64,000 nucleotides of DNA from Dyella_B nitratireducens (GTDB taxonomy: Bacteria > Pseudomonadota > Gammaproteobacteria > Xanthomonadales > Rhodanobacteraceae): positions 3,534,001 to 3,598,000 of the forward strand of contig NZ_CP064032.1 in the NCBI RefSeq assembly GCF_049532905.1, given 5' to 3'. A program made the translations under genes and the position numbers. Positions 18,015 to 26,402 of the stretch are shown here, one piece after another. The notes beneath the pieces are model-generated. The model was not told the origin of the DNA and ran no database searches. It worked only from the letters and a program-made list of their open reading frames with translations. Within the stretch, counting starts at the first letter, position 1. The number at the start of each line of letters is the position of its first letter.

Positions 18015-19775
18015 ATGTCCACCTCGTCCGCTGCCGCCACGCCTGCCGTAACTTCCGAGACCGACGCGCCGCGTGATTTCATCCGCCAAATCATTCGCGA
18101 GGACTTGGGGTCAGGCAAGCACACTGCCATCCGCACGCGCTTTCCGCCGGAACCCAACGGCTATCTCCACATCGGCCATGCCAAGGCGATCTGCCTGGAT
18201 TTCGGCATCGCCCGCGAGTTTGCCGGTTGGTGCAACCTGCGCCTGGACGACACCAACCCTGGCAAGGAAGACCCGGAGTTCGTCGAGGGCATTAAAGATG
18301 ACGTACGCTGGCTCGGCTACGAATGGCACGACCTGCGCCATGCCTCCGACTACTTCGAGGTGCTCTACCGCGCCGCACTCAAGCTGATCCAGGACGGCCA
18401 CGCCTACGTGGACGACCTCACCGCCGATGAGATGCGCGAGTACCGCGGCACCCTCACCGAGCCGGGCCGCAACTCGCCCTTCCGCGATCGCAGCGTCGAG
18501 GAAAACCTGGACCTGTTCCGCCGCGTCCGCGCCGGCGAATTTCCGGATGGCAGCAAGACGCTGCGCGCCAAGATCGACATGGCCTCCGGCAACATGAACA
18601 TGCGCGACCCGGCCATCTATCGCATCCGCAAGGTCACCCACCAGAACACCGGCGATACCTGGCCGATCTACCCGATGTACGACTACGCGCATTGCCTGTC
18701 GGATGCGCTGGAAGGCATCACCCATTCGCTCTGCACGCTGGAGTTCGAAGATCACCGCCCGCTCTACGACTGGTTCGTGGACAAAGTGGACCTGCCCAAC
18801 CACCCGGAGCTGTGGCAGCACATGCGCGACGCCGGTTTCAAGACCGAGCCGGCCAAGCCGCGCCAGATCGAGTTCTCCCGCCTCAATCTGAGCTACATGA
18901 TCACCAGCAAGCGCAAGCTGGCGCAGCTGGTGAACGAAGGATTGGTCGATGGCTGGGACGACCCGCGCATGAACACCCTGCGCGGCCTGCGCCGCCGCGG
19001 CTTCACCGCGGGCGGCATCCGCCTGCTGATCGAGCGCCTGGGCGTCAGCAAGCAGAACAGCGTGATCGACTATGCGATTCTCGAGAATTGCGTGCGCGAA
19101 GACCTCGACGCGACCGCGCCGCGTCGTATGGCCGTGATCGATCCGCTCAAGCTGGTGATCACCAACCTGCCGGACGATCACGAAGAATCCCTCACCTTCT
19201 CCAACCACCCCAAGGACGAAAGCTTCGGCACGCGTCATGTACCGTTCTCGCGCGAGCTGTGGATCGAGCGTGAGGATTTCGCCGAAGTGCCGCCGAAGGG
19301 CTTCCATCGCCTCAAACCCGATGGCGAAGTACGCCTGCGCGGTGTTGGCATCGTGAAATGCGTCGAGGTGATCAAGGCTGCCGACGGTAACGTCAGCGAA
19401 GTGCATTGCACCCTCGACCTCGACTCCCGCTCCGGCATGCCGGGCGCCGAGCGCAAAGTCAAAGGCACCATCCACTGGGTCAGCGCCAAGCATGGCGTCG
19501 CTACGGAAATCCGCCTGTACGACCGCCTCTTCAACGTGCCCACCCCGGACGACGAGAGCGACGGCAAAACCTGGATCGAACACATCAATCCGGATGCCAA
19601 GCGCATCGTGCGCGGTTGGCTGGAACCGTCCGCGGCCAAGGCTGGCCCGGAGCAGCACTACCAGTTCGAGCGTCTCGGCTACTTTGTTGCCGACCGCCGG
19701 GATCACCGGCCTGAGGCCCCCGTGTTCAACCGTGCTGTTACCCTGCGCGACACCTGGGCCAAACAGGCGGGCTGA
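18015..19775 (+). CDS. glnS: Glutaminyl-tRNA synthetase
   Basis: This class I synthetase of 586 residues charges tRNA-Gln. The HIGH motif is in PPEPNGYLHIGHAKAICLDF (near residues 39-50) and the KMSKS-equivalent is MITSKRKLAQL near residue 295. RLDDTNPGKED is the family signature after the HIGH loop. The C-terminal anticodon-binding beta-barrels end in VFNRAVTLRDTW. A short N-terminal extension rich in Ser/Ala/Thr precedes the catalytic core. The stop codon lies inside the first arm of the long inverted repeat that fills the gap to the next gene. Confidence 0.97.
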   Translation: MSTSSAAATPAVTSETDAPRDFIRQIIREDLGSGKHTAIRTRFPPEPNGYLHIGHAKAICLDFGIAREFAGWCNLRLDDTNPGKEDPEFVEGIKDDVRWLGYEWHDLRHASDYFEVLYRAALKLIQDGHAYVDDLTADEMREYRGTLTEPGRNSPFRDRSVEENLDLFRRVRAGEFPDGSKTLRAKIDMASGNMNMRDPAIYRIRKVTHQNTGDTWPIYPMYDYAHCLSDALEGITHSLCTLEFEDHRPLYDWFVDKVDLPNHPELWQHMRDAGFKTEPAKPRQIEFSRLNLSYMITSKRKLAQLVNEGLVDGWDDPRMNTLRGLRRRGFTAGGIRLLIERLGVSKQNSVIDYAILENCVREDLDATAPRRMAVIDPLKLVITNLPDDHEESLTFSNHPKDESFGTRHVPFSRELWIEREDFAEVPPKGFHRLKPDGEVRLRGVGIVKCVEVIKAADGNVSEVHCTLDLDSRSGMPGAERKVKGTIHWVSAKHGVATEIRLYDRLFNVPTPDDESDGKTWIEHINPDAKRIVRGWLEPSAAKAGPEQHYQFERLGYFVADRRDHRPEAPVFNRAVTLRDTWAKQAG

Positions 19776-19938
19776 GAGCCTGCCTGCGGTCTCGGCGTGG
19801 CCCGCGCCGGGATCTGTTCGACTGTGGGGCAAGGAGGAACGAAGGCGTGTATGTCGATACACAACTGAGTGAGGACACCGTCCGACGGGCAAACCGGCCC
19901 GGCGCGGGCTGCGCCGAGGCCGTGGGCAGGCTCTCGGC
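19771..19938 (+). ncRNA. 168-nt structured intergenic element (41-bp closing stem)
   Basis: The left arm 19771-19811 pairs with the right arm 19898-19938 over 41 positions without a bulge. Thirty-five are Watson-Crick and the other six are all G-U wobbles when the plus strand is read as RNA (they would be A-C mismatches on the other strand). Inside the loop, GTGTAT/ATACAC (19847-19862) closes a GTCG tetraloop, and a short GUUCG/CGGGC helix is possible. The element runs from the glnS stop codon to the base before the deaminase ATG. It could be a processed operon hairpin, a regulatory leader or an RNA-forming mobile repeat. No named family is claimed. Confidence 0.6.
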
Positions 19939-20499
19939 ATGATGCTGCCGCTGCAGATCCACCTCACCCTGCCACCGTGGATCGAGGACGTCGCCGACAC
20001 CAGTCGACGCTATCTCACGGACGAAGAGCGTGTAGGACTGGCCATCGAGCTGTCGCAGCGCAATATCGAACACGGCCAGGGTGGCCCCTTCGGTGCGGCT
20101 GTGTTTGATGAACATGGACGGCTGATCGCGGCGGCGGCCAACCGTGTCATCCCGCAAACCTGTTCGGTAGCCCATGCGGAAATGCTGGCCTATATGGCCG
20201 CCCAGCAGCGTCTGGCCAGCTATCGATTGAATGAACAAGGCGGCCACTACACCCTCGCCACCAGCGCACAGCCCTGCTGCCAGTGCTATGGCGCCACCTT
20301 CTGGGCCGGCATTGACACCTTGCTGATTGGTGCCCGCGGCGAAGACGTGGAATCGCTGACGGAATTCGACGAAGGCCCCCTGCCCGCTGACTGGGTCGGC
20401 GAGCTGGAACGCCGCGGCATCACCGTACGCCGCGACATCCTGCGCGAAGAAGCGCGCAGCGTACTGGCCGCCTATGGCGCGCGCGGGGAAAGCTATTGA
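19939..20499 (+). CDS. Nucleoside/guanine deaminase-type CDA-fold protein
   Basis: The zinc-binding deaminase signature is complete: HAEML supplies the zinc-binding His and the catalytic Glu, and PCCQCYGATFWAG supplies the two Cys ligands of the PCxxC motif. GGPFGAAVFDEHG precedes them as in guanine and cytosine deaminases. The 186-residue protein has about 25 extra N-terminal residues and a C-terminal helix. The first ATG directly abuts the long hairpin, so its ribosome-binding site would be buried in the right arm; a second ATG follows at 19942. The stop overlaps the next start. The substrate could be guanine, a pyrimidine nucleoside or a modified base. Confidence 0.8.
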   Translation: MMLPLQIHLTLPPWIEDVADTSRRYLTDEERVGLAIELSQRNIEHGQGGPFGAAVFDEHGRLIAAAANRVIPQTCSVAHAEMLAYMAAQQRLASYRLNEQGGHYTLATSAQPCCQCYGATFWAGIDTLLIGARGEDVESLTEFDEGPLPADWVGELERRGITVRRDILREEARSVLAAYGARGESY

Positions 20500-21230
20500 A
20501 CCGCCTGCGTGCTGCGTTGCCGCTGCTGCTGCTGATTGCAGCGGGCATCGTGCTGCTGGTGTCGGGGGTTTTCGATCGCATGCACCCCGAGCAACTCGTC
20601 GCCCATCAACATCAAATGCACACGGATATCGCCGAGCATCCGTGGGTGAGCCGGCTCGTCTACATCGGCCTGTTGATCCTGGCGACCTGTACCGGCATTC
20701 CTGTCACCATCGTGCTGATCCTGGCCGGCGGATTCGCCTTTGGTGTCGTCGAGGGCACCACTTATTCGTCGATCGGGCTCACCCTGGGCTCGCTCATTTT
20801 GTTTCTTGCCAGCCGATACGCCTTCGGCGTCGGCAGCAAACACCCGCCTGCGATCGCAGCGAAACTGCATCACGGCTTCGAACGCCATCCCGTGGCCTAC
20901 ACGCTATTTCTACGCCTGGTGCCCGTGGCGCCGTTTGGCCTGGTCACCATGGCACTCGCCTGGTTGCGCTGCTCCTTGTGGTTGTTCCTCGGCGCCACCT
21001 GGTTCGGCGGTACGGTCATGCTGATATTCGAAACATCGATAGGTGCTGGCCTGGGGCATGCGCTCGCCCATGGACAGAAAGTGGGATTCGGACTGATTTT
21101 TGATCCAAGCGTGATCACACCGCTTGGCGTGCTGGCGCTACTGTCGCTCGTACCGCTAGCGATGGAGCGGTTGAAGTTGCGGTGGCATCCGTCTGCGTCA
21201 CGAAGGGACGATGCCGGGGATCAGTCTTAA
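20496..21230 (+). CDS. TVP38/TMEM64 (VTT/DedA-like) membrane protein
   Basis: The 244-residue protein has an N-terminal transmembrane helix (LPLLLLIAAGIVLLVSGVF) and several further ones. The VTT signature region is visible in GIPVTIVLILAGGFAFGVVEG and in LFLRLVPVAPFGLVTMAL. Such proteins are inner-membrane lipid-scramblase or transporter relatives. It starts with TTG in a TTGA overlap on the deaminase stop, which implies translational coupling. No specific link to the deaminase is known. Confidence 0.8.
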   Translation: MNRLRAALPLLLLIAAGIVLLVSGVFDRMHPEQLVAHQHQMHTDIAEHPWVSRLVYIGLLILATCTGIPVTIVLILAGGFAFGVVEGTTYSSIGLTLGSLILFLASRYAFGVGSKHPPAIAAKLHHGFERHPVAYTLFLRLVPVAPFGLVTMALAWLRCSLWLFLGATWFGGTVMLIFETSIGAGLGHALAHGQKVGFGLIFDPSVITPLGVLALLSLVPLAMERLKLRWHPSASRRDDAGDQS

Positions 21231-21382
21231 ACCGGCTGCTGTCCCGCTAAAGCGGCCAGGATATTGAATCTCCCGATCACGCCAACCACTGCGTCGACGG
21301 TGCCCAACGTCAATATTTGACTTCGTTTTCACCATTGCATTGAAAGGATGCCGCGATCGTTGGCCCCAAGGGGAAAGGGGTT

Positions 21383-24300
21383 ATGAGCGACTCACGGAAA
21401 CGGTTGCTGCGCGATAAAAGCAAGGGCGTCTCTGATTCTCCGCCCTTGCTTCTTCCCGGATTTGCTGCGTGCCATGTGATGAAGTGGCAAGCATGCCGTA
21501 TGACTGCGCCCATCGCGCATCTCTTGCACTCCACCACTCATGCGCTTGAAACGAAAAGCGTGCCGCCTCGTTCGGCACGCCAGCGCATGATGATGCCATG
21601 CCTGCTCACGCTGCTTATTTTGAACGCGCTGCAGACGGTGAGGGCTCAGCAAGTAGTGGCTGCAAATGGCGAGGTGAAGAATCTTCCATCGCCACAGCTT
21701 CCCTCATTAACCTACTCAAGCGCTGATGCCGGACCCTTAGGCACGATCCTGTATGCCACAGGCACGGGCGCTTCCGGTCCTAGCGCCATCACTGCAACGT
21801 TAAGCAGTATCTCCACCTCTGGCATCAATGCCTACGGCGCAGATGCGGAAAGCGGCGCCCATATGTCACTTACTGGAGACACCACTCAAAACGGGGCGCG
21901 ACTCAACATCGACACTTATGCCAACGGCGCAGCCGGCATTGTCGCGATAGGTTCCGGTACGCAAGTCACTGCAACGGCCATCACCATCAACACGGCGTTT
22001 GGAACCACCGAGGCCAATGGTGTCGTTGCCGAAAATGGCGCCAATGTCACGCTTGGCAAAAGTAGTTTAGGTGTTGCGCCTTCCATTGCGGTCAGCAGCA
22101 ATAACGCAGCAGGCTTATTCGCAAGCGGCCCGGGCACAACAGTAACAGCCAACGACATTGGCATCGCCACATCCGGCAACAATGCGCTCGGCGTCAATGC
22201 ATTCGATAGCGCACTGGTCAACGCCGACAATTTCAGCATCGTCAGCAATGTTTCGTCCGGCGTTGCGTCGAATGACTCAGGCACGCTGGTGATGCTAAAT
22301 ACAGGCAATATCATTGCCAACGGTCAAAACAGCAGCGCGATGATCATGCGCGATGGTGGCGCGATCGACGCAACCGGCGTCGTTGCCACGGGTAAAGGAA
22401 TAGGCGCTGCTGCGCTGTCGTCCTATTCACTAGGTACTGGCGTTACCAACAACGCCTCCATCATAAACAGCACACTGACCACGATTCCTGCGACGGGCGA
22501 CATGCCAGGTACTGCCGCCACCGGCAACGCCATCAATGTCTATGGCGGCACCGCCAACATACAGTTGGATGAATCCAATGTTGAAGCAGCCACTGGAATC
22601 GCGATGGAAGTGCAGGATGTGCCCGATTCGGGGAACACCGCCGGCTCGCCCGGTAATGCCACGCTTACTGCCGACAAGTCGCTGCTGCTTGGCAATATCA
22701 TTGTTCGCAATAACGCCTATGCGTATACACCTGGCGGCCCAAGTTTCGTCGATGTTGCATTGAATAATGGCAGCGAGCTTGTAGGCGCCATCAGCAATGT
22801 CAACAAACTCACTATTGATCCGAGCAGCCAATGGCGGATGACGGCTGACTCGCTTATCAACGGCGACGTTTCCAATGGCGGCAGCATCTTCTTCCAACCC
22901 GGTGGCGTATATAAAACACTGACCGTTACTGGCTCGCTGTCCAGCCTCGGCCCCGGCAGCATTACGCTCAACACCACGCTCGGCGATAGCGAAACCAGTT
23001 CGGACAAGATTCTTCTCGATGGCAAAAATGCCGAGGCGGCCATCGGCATACAAGCCCTGGTGATCAATGCAACGGGCAACGCCGACCTGACCCTGGGCAA
23101 TGGCATTTTGGTGGTGCAAGCCATCCATGGTGCCAGCACATTTCCGCGTTCGTTCGCGCTCTCCGGTGGGCCGCTGGTGCGTGGACCTTACGAATTCGAT
23201 CTGTTTCGCAGTGCGGTGGACGGTACTGCGCCGGACAATTGGTATCTGCGTGATGCAGTGCCCGTGCCCGCACCAGCGCCGACTCCAACACCGACGCCTG
23301 CACCCACACCTACTCCAACTCCAACTCCAACACCTACTCCCACGCCAACACCTGCTCCAACGCCTACGCCCACTCCCACGCCAACACCTGCTCCAACACC
23401 GACGCCTACTCCCACGCCAACACCTGCTCCAACACCGACGCCTACTCCCACACCAACACCTGCTCCAACGCCTACACCTACTCCCACACCAACACCTGCT
23501 CCAACGCCTACACCCACTCCCACACCTGCTCCAACGCCTACGCCTACACCAGTACCTGAGAAGCCCATTTACAACCGCGAAGTTTCGCTGAATACCGCAC
23601 TGCCTTCCGACATGCTGCAGCTGGGCCGCGCGTTCCTTGGTTCGCTGCACGACCGCGTGGGCAGCCAGTATGGCGATGAGGCATCAGCGTCATCCGCCAG
23701 CCAGCCAGATCCTGCCGTGTGGGCGCGAGTATTTGGGATAAGCGGCAAACAATCGGGCACCGGCCTCACCGGTAACGGTCCGCTGTTCGATTACAGCCTG
23801 GCTGCGGTGCAAATAGGTGCACATCTCTATCGAAATGGCGATGAAGGCACACCGCATGATGACGCGGGCATCTACGGCTCCTTTGGCCATCTGTCGTCGA
23901 AAGTCACGCATGATGGACTGATAACTGGCAACATCACCGCCGGCACCAATCGTGTCGACGCGGCATCTGCCGCCGTCTACTGGACGCATTACGGCCACGA
24001 CGGCAGTTATGTCGACGGTGTACTGCAAGCGACCAGATACGACTCGGCACGCATTACCTCCAGCGAAGATGTGGAAAATCTTTCCACACGTGCCACCGGA
24101 TTGGGCGCATCGTTCGAAGGTAGCTGGCGCCAGTTCGATCTGACACCCGCGTTGACGCTGCAACCGCAAGCGCAAGTGATCTACCAGCACCTGCGCCTTG
24201 ACGGCACCAGCAATGATTTCGAAACGGTGCAATTCGGCAATGTAGGTTCACTGGCTGCACGTATCGGTGTGCAGTTGGCCAATACACCGCATGAAGGCAC

Positions 24301-24559
24301 TTTAGGTGGCATGAATTGGTGGTTTGCCTTGAACGCCTGGCATGAGTTTCGCGCCAGCCCGCGCACGACTTACCCCACTGACGATGGCGATGTATCGTTC
24401 CACTCCAATCTGAAAGGCACGTGGGGTGAGATGAAATTCGGCGCCAAGGTACAGATGACACGACGCGTCAACGTGTATGGCTCGCTCAGCTATGACTTCA
24501 GCGGCAACGCAGGGCGAAGGGAAGTGGGCGCCAATGTCGGGGTGATGGTGCATTGGTAA
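21383..24559 (+). CDS. Large autotransporter (type Va) with Pro-Thr linker
   Basis: A 1058-residue protein. The passenger (about residues 100-620) is rich in Gly, Asn, Ser and Thr with repeated short beta-helix turns (for example NNAAGLFASGPGTTVTAND). Residues about 627-725 are a Pro-Thr/Pro-Ala linker encoded by tandem DNA repeats. Residues about 760-1058 form an autotransporter beta-barrel that ends with aromatic residues (VMVHW). The hydrophobic signal core lies near residues 72-90 (PCLLTLLILNALQTVRAQ), so the frame from the 21383 ATG (AAGGGG upstream) has an unusually long charged N-region. A start nearer residue 70 is possible. The passenger function (adhesin or other) is unknown. Confidence 0.85.
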   Translation: MSDSRKRLLRDKSKGVSDSPPLLLPGFAACHVMKWQACRMTAPIAHLLHSTTHALETKSVPPRSARQRMMMPCLLTLLILNALQTVRAQQVVAANGEVKNLPSPQLPSLTYSSADAGPLGTILYATGTGASGPSAITATLSSISTSGINAYGADAESGAHMSLTGDTTQNGARLNIDTYANGAAGIVAIGSGTQVTATAITINTAFGTTEANGVVAENGANVTLGKSSLGVAPSIAVSSNNAAGLFASGPGTTVTANDIGIATSGNNALGVNAFDSALVNADNFSIVSNVSSGVASNDSGTLVMLNTGNIIANGQNSSAMIMRDGGAIDATGVVATGKGIGAAALSSYSLGTGVTNNASIINSTLTTIPATGDMPGTAATGNAINVYGGTANIQLDESNVEAATGIAMEVQDVPDSGNTAGSPGNATLTADKSLLLGNIIVRNNAYAYTPGGPSFVDVALNNGSELVGAISNVNKLTIDPSSQWRMTADSLINGDVSNGGSIFFQPGGVYKTLTVTGSLSSLGPGSITLNTTLGDSETSSDKILLDGKNAEAAIGIQALVINATGNADLTLGNGILVVQAIHGASTFPRSFALSGGPLVRGPYEFDLFRSAVDGTAPDNWYLRDAVPVPAPAPTPTPTPAPTPTPTPTPTPTPTPTPAPTPTPTPTPTPAPTPTPTPTPTPAPTPTPTPTPTPAPTPTPTPTPTPAPTPTPTPTPAPTPTPTPVPEKPIYNREVSLNTALPSDMLQLGRAFLGSLHDRVGSQYGDEASASSASQPDPAVWARVFGISGKQSGTGLTGNGPLFDYSLAAVQIGAHLYRNGDEGTPHDDAGIYGSFGHLSSKVTHDGLITGNITAGTNRVDAASAAVYWTHYGHDGSYVDGVLQATRYDSARITSSEDVENLSTRATGLGASFEGSWRQFDLTPALTLQPQAQVIYQHLRLDGTSNDFETVQFGNVGSLAARIGVQLANTPHEGTLGGMNWWFALNAWHEFRASPRTTYPTDDGDVSFHSNLKGTWGEMKFGAKVQMTRRVNVYGSLSYDFSGNAGRREVGANVGVMVHW
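23262..23557 (+). repeat. Tandem Pro-Thr coding repeat (36-bp units)
   Basis: Four complete 36-bp units start at 23348, 23384, 23420 and 23456 (each encoding TPAPTPTPTPTP), followed by two 30-bp units at 23492 and 23522 and preceded by less regular PT codons. Unit lengths are multiples of three, so copy-number change would lengthen or shorten the linker without a frameshift. Confidence 0.9.
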
Positions 24560-24702
24560 TGCCAACGCCCTGTCGCACACATCGCACGAAGAAATAGCGA
24601 GCGGCAGTAACTTACTGGGCTTCGCGCAGTACTTTGCCAATGGATTCTTCCCATGCAGCCGCCAAGATGTCGTGTGCCATGCACGCGCTAAACATTTCGG
24701 AC

Positions 24703-24741
24703 AAAAAGAAACCCGCAAGGGCCTATGCACCTTGCGGGTTT
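24703..24741 (-). terminator. Intrinsic terminator of tRNA-Lys
   Basis: AAACCCGCAAGG (24709-24720) pairs perfectly with CCTTGCGGGTTT (24730-24741). The minus strand continues into CTTTTTG, a normal U-tract, just downstream of the tRNA 3' end. Confidence 0.9.
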
Positions 24742-24746
24742 GATGT

Positions 24747-24822
24747 TGGTGGGCCGTGACAGATTCGAACTGTCGACCAACGGATTAAAAGTCCGCTGCT
24801 CTACCGGCTGAGCTAACGGCCC
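24747..24822 (-). tRNA. tRNA-Lys (anticodon TTT)
   Basis: The minus strand reads as a full cloverleaf of 76 nt including an encoded CCA. The acceptor GGGCCGT pairs with ACGGCCC, the D-arm has TAGCTCAGCCGGTAGAGC, and the anticodon loop CTTTTAA carries TTT. The T-loop is TTCGAAT. The gene sits downstream of queC in the same orientation, with its own promoter and terminator. Confidence 0.97.
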
Positions 24823-24841
24823 GGAAAAAAGTAAGCTGGTA

Positions 24842-24870
24842 ATTTTAGGGTCTGGACGGCTGCGGCACAA
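24842..24870 (-). promoter_or_regulatory. Sigma-70-type promoter of tRNA-Lys
   Basis: On the minus strand, TTGTGC (24865-24870) and TAAAAT (24842-24847) are separated by exactly 17 bases. The predicted start point lies about 13 bases upstream of the mature tRNA 5' end. Confidence 0.7.
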
Positions 24871-24896
24871 GCGATGCAGCCAGTTTCGGCGATTTC

Positions 24897-25568
24897 TCAG
24901 GCGTAGCGGGTGGGATCGGGTAGGCCAGCATCGTGGAAGCCTTGCTCGCGCAGGCGGCAGGCGTCGCAGCGGCCGCAGGCGCGGCCTTCGCCATCGGCCT
25001 GGTAGCAGCTGACGGTAGCGGAGAAATCCACACCCAGGCGATGGCCTTCGCGAGCGATGTCGGCCTTGCTCATGGCCATTAACGGTGCATGGATGTGGAT
25101 GCCCGCACCTTCCACACCAGCCTTGGTAGCTACGTTGGCCAGTTGTTCGAAGGCTTCGACGAAAGCCGGACGGCAGTCGGGGTAACCGGAGTAATCCACG
25201 GCGTTGACGCCGCACCAGATGTCGGTGGAACCGAGCACTTCGGCCCAGCCCAGCGCTATCGACAGCATGATGGTGTTGCGCGCCGGCACATAAGTGACAG
25301 GTATGCCGTCGCCGCCCTGCTCCGGCACGTCGATGTCTGCCGTGAGCGCCGAGCCGCCGATGCTGCGCAGATCAACGTGCACCGTCTTGTGTTCGACGGC
25401 ACCGAGCATGCGCGCAACGCGCGCGGCGGCATCCAGCTCGGAGCTGTGACGCTGACCATAGGCCACGCTCAATGCGTGTACTTGATAGCCCTGTTCGCGT
25501 GCGATGGCGATGGTGACGGCGGAGTCCATGCCTCCGGAAACGAGGATGACGGCTTTGCGGTTGCTCAT
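24897..25568 (-). CDS. queC: 7-cyano-7-deazaguanine synthase QueC
   Basis: QueC converts 7-carboxy-7-deazaguanine to preQ0 with ATP and ammonia, for queuosine in tRNA. The PP-loop is LVSGGMDSAVT at residues 9-19. The C-terminal zinc site is SCYQADGEGRACGRCDACR, with four cysteines. VDYSGYPDCRPAF is typical of the family, and the 223 residues match. An inverted-repeat pair (25604-25679) separates it from queE, the previous enzyme of the pathway. Confidence 0.97.
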   Translation of the reverse strand: MSNRKAVILVSGGMDSAVTIAIAREQGYQVHALSVAYGQRHSSELDAAARVARMLGAVEHKTVHVDLRSIGGSALTADIDVPEQGGDGIPVTYVPARNTIMLSIALGWAEVLGSTDIWCGVNAVDYSGYPDCRPAFVEAFEQLANVATKAGVEGAGIHIHAPLMAMSKADIAREGHRLGVDFSATVSCYQADGEGRACGRCDACRLREQGFHDAGLPDPTRYA

Positions 25569-25603
25569 GGGAATTCCTGATGTAAATACATACCTTCATG
25601 GCC

Positions 25604-25679
25604 GTCATTCCCGCGAAAGCGGGAATCCATCTTTGCTTTTGCATCAGAGCAAATGGATTCCCGCTTTCGCGGGAATGAC
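25604..25679. repeat. REP-like inverted repeat pair, TCATTCC family
   Basis: Two copies of a palindromic unit face each other: the left unit at 25604-25630 begins GTCATTCCCGCGAAAGCGGG, and its reverse complement ends the element at 25679. Near-identical elements occur at 37562-37639 and, more diverged, at 57001-57068. All three lie between genes. Confidence 0.9.
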
Positions 25680-25698
25680 GACCATGGAAACTTCTGCG

Positions 25699-26391
25699 TC
25701 AATGCCCTGGCGCATCATTCCACAGCAGCTTGTGCAACTGCAGTTGAAAACGCACCGGCAATTTGTCTTCGATGATCCACTCGGCCAGCGCACGCGGTTC
25801 GATCGCGCCGTGCACAGGTGAGAACAGCACCATGCAGCGCCGATCGATGTGATGTTCGGCCACCACGCTGCGTGCCCACTCGTAATCGGCACGGCTGGCG
25901 ATCACGATCTTCACTTGATCGTGGGGCAGCAGATGATCGAGGTTGGACCAGAGGTTGCGCTTGGCTTCGCCGGAATCGGGCGCCTTCAGATCCATCACCT
26001 TGCGCACGCGCGGATCGACGGCGGAAACATCCAGCGCGCCAGATGTTTCCAGTGATACTTCATAGCCGGCGTCGCACAGCTTGCGCAGCAAGGTCAGGCA
26101 GCGTTTTTGCGCCAGCGGTTCGCCGCCGGTGACGCACACGTGCGAAGCGCCATGCGATGCCACCTCAGCAAGTATGTCGTCCATATCACGCCAGTTGCCG
26201 CCGTAGAACGAATACTCGGTATCGCACCACACACAACGCAACGGACAGCCGGTAAGGCGCACGAAGACCGTGCGCCAGCCAATGGCATCGGCTTCGCCCT
26301 GGATCGAATGGAAGATTTCGGTAATGCGCAAGCGCTCGGCCGCAGGTTCGGCCGGCGTGGCGGTTTCCACGTTTACCGGACTGCCGCTCAC
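25699..26391 (-). CDS. queE: 7-carboxy-7-deazaguanine synthase QueE
   Basis: This radical-SAM enzyme contracts 6-carboxytetrahydropterin to 7-carboxy-7-deazaguanine. The CxxxCxxC iron-sulfur motif is in GCPLRCVWCDTEYSF, and FHSIQGEADAIGWRTVFVRL precedes it as usual. VCVTGGEPLAQK is the glycine-rich SAM-contact strand. The protein has 230 residues with about 20 extra at the N-terminus. It lies just downstream of cpoB, the standard order in Xanthomonadales. Confidence 0.96.
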   Translation of the reverse strand: MSGSPVNVETATPAEPAAERLRITEIFHSIQGEADAIGWRTVFVRLTGCPLRCVWCDTEYSFYGGNWRDMDDILAEVASHGASHVCVTGGEPLAQKRCLTLLRKLCDAGYEVSLETSGALDVSAVDPRVRKVMDLKAPDSGEAKRNLWSNLDHLLPHDQVKIVIASRADYEWARSVVAEHHIDRRCMVLFSPVHGAIEPRALAEWIIEDKLPVRFQLQLHKLLWNDAPGH

Positions 26392-26402
26392 TACCTAAGC
26401 CT

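Noticed and set aside
18111..20000. 629-residue open frame opposite glnS
   Set aside because: Antisense shadow of a fully conserved synthetase gene, with His/Val/Ala-rich low-complexity composition typical of such shadows.
23262..23557. Possible CRISPR-like array
   Set aside because: The repeats are contiguous, in frame and code for Pro-Thr; there are no unique spacers.
22430..23650. Arg/Trp/Ser/Gly repeat ORF opposite the autotransporter
   Set aside because: Created by the Pro-Thr codon repeat read on the other strand.
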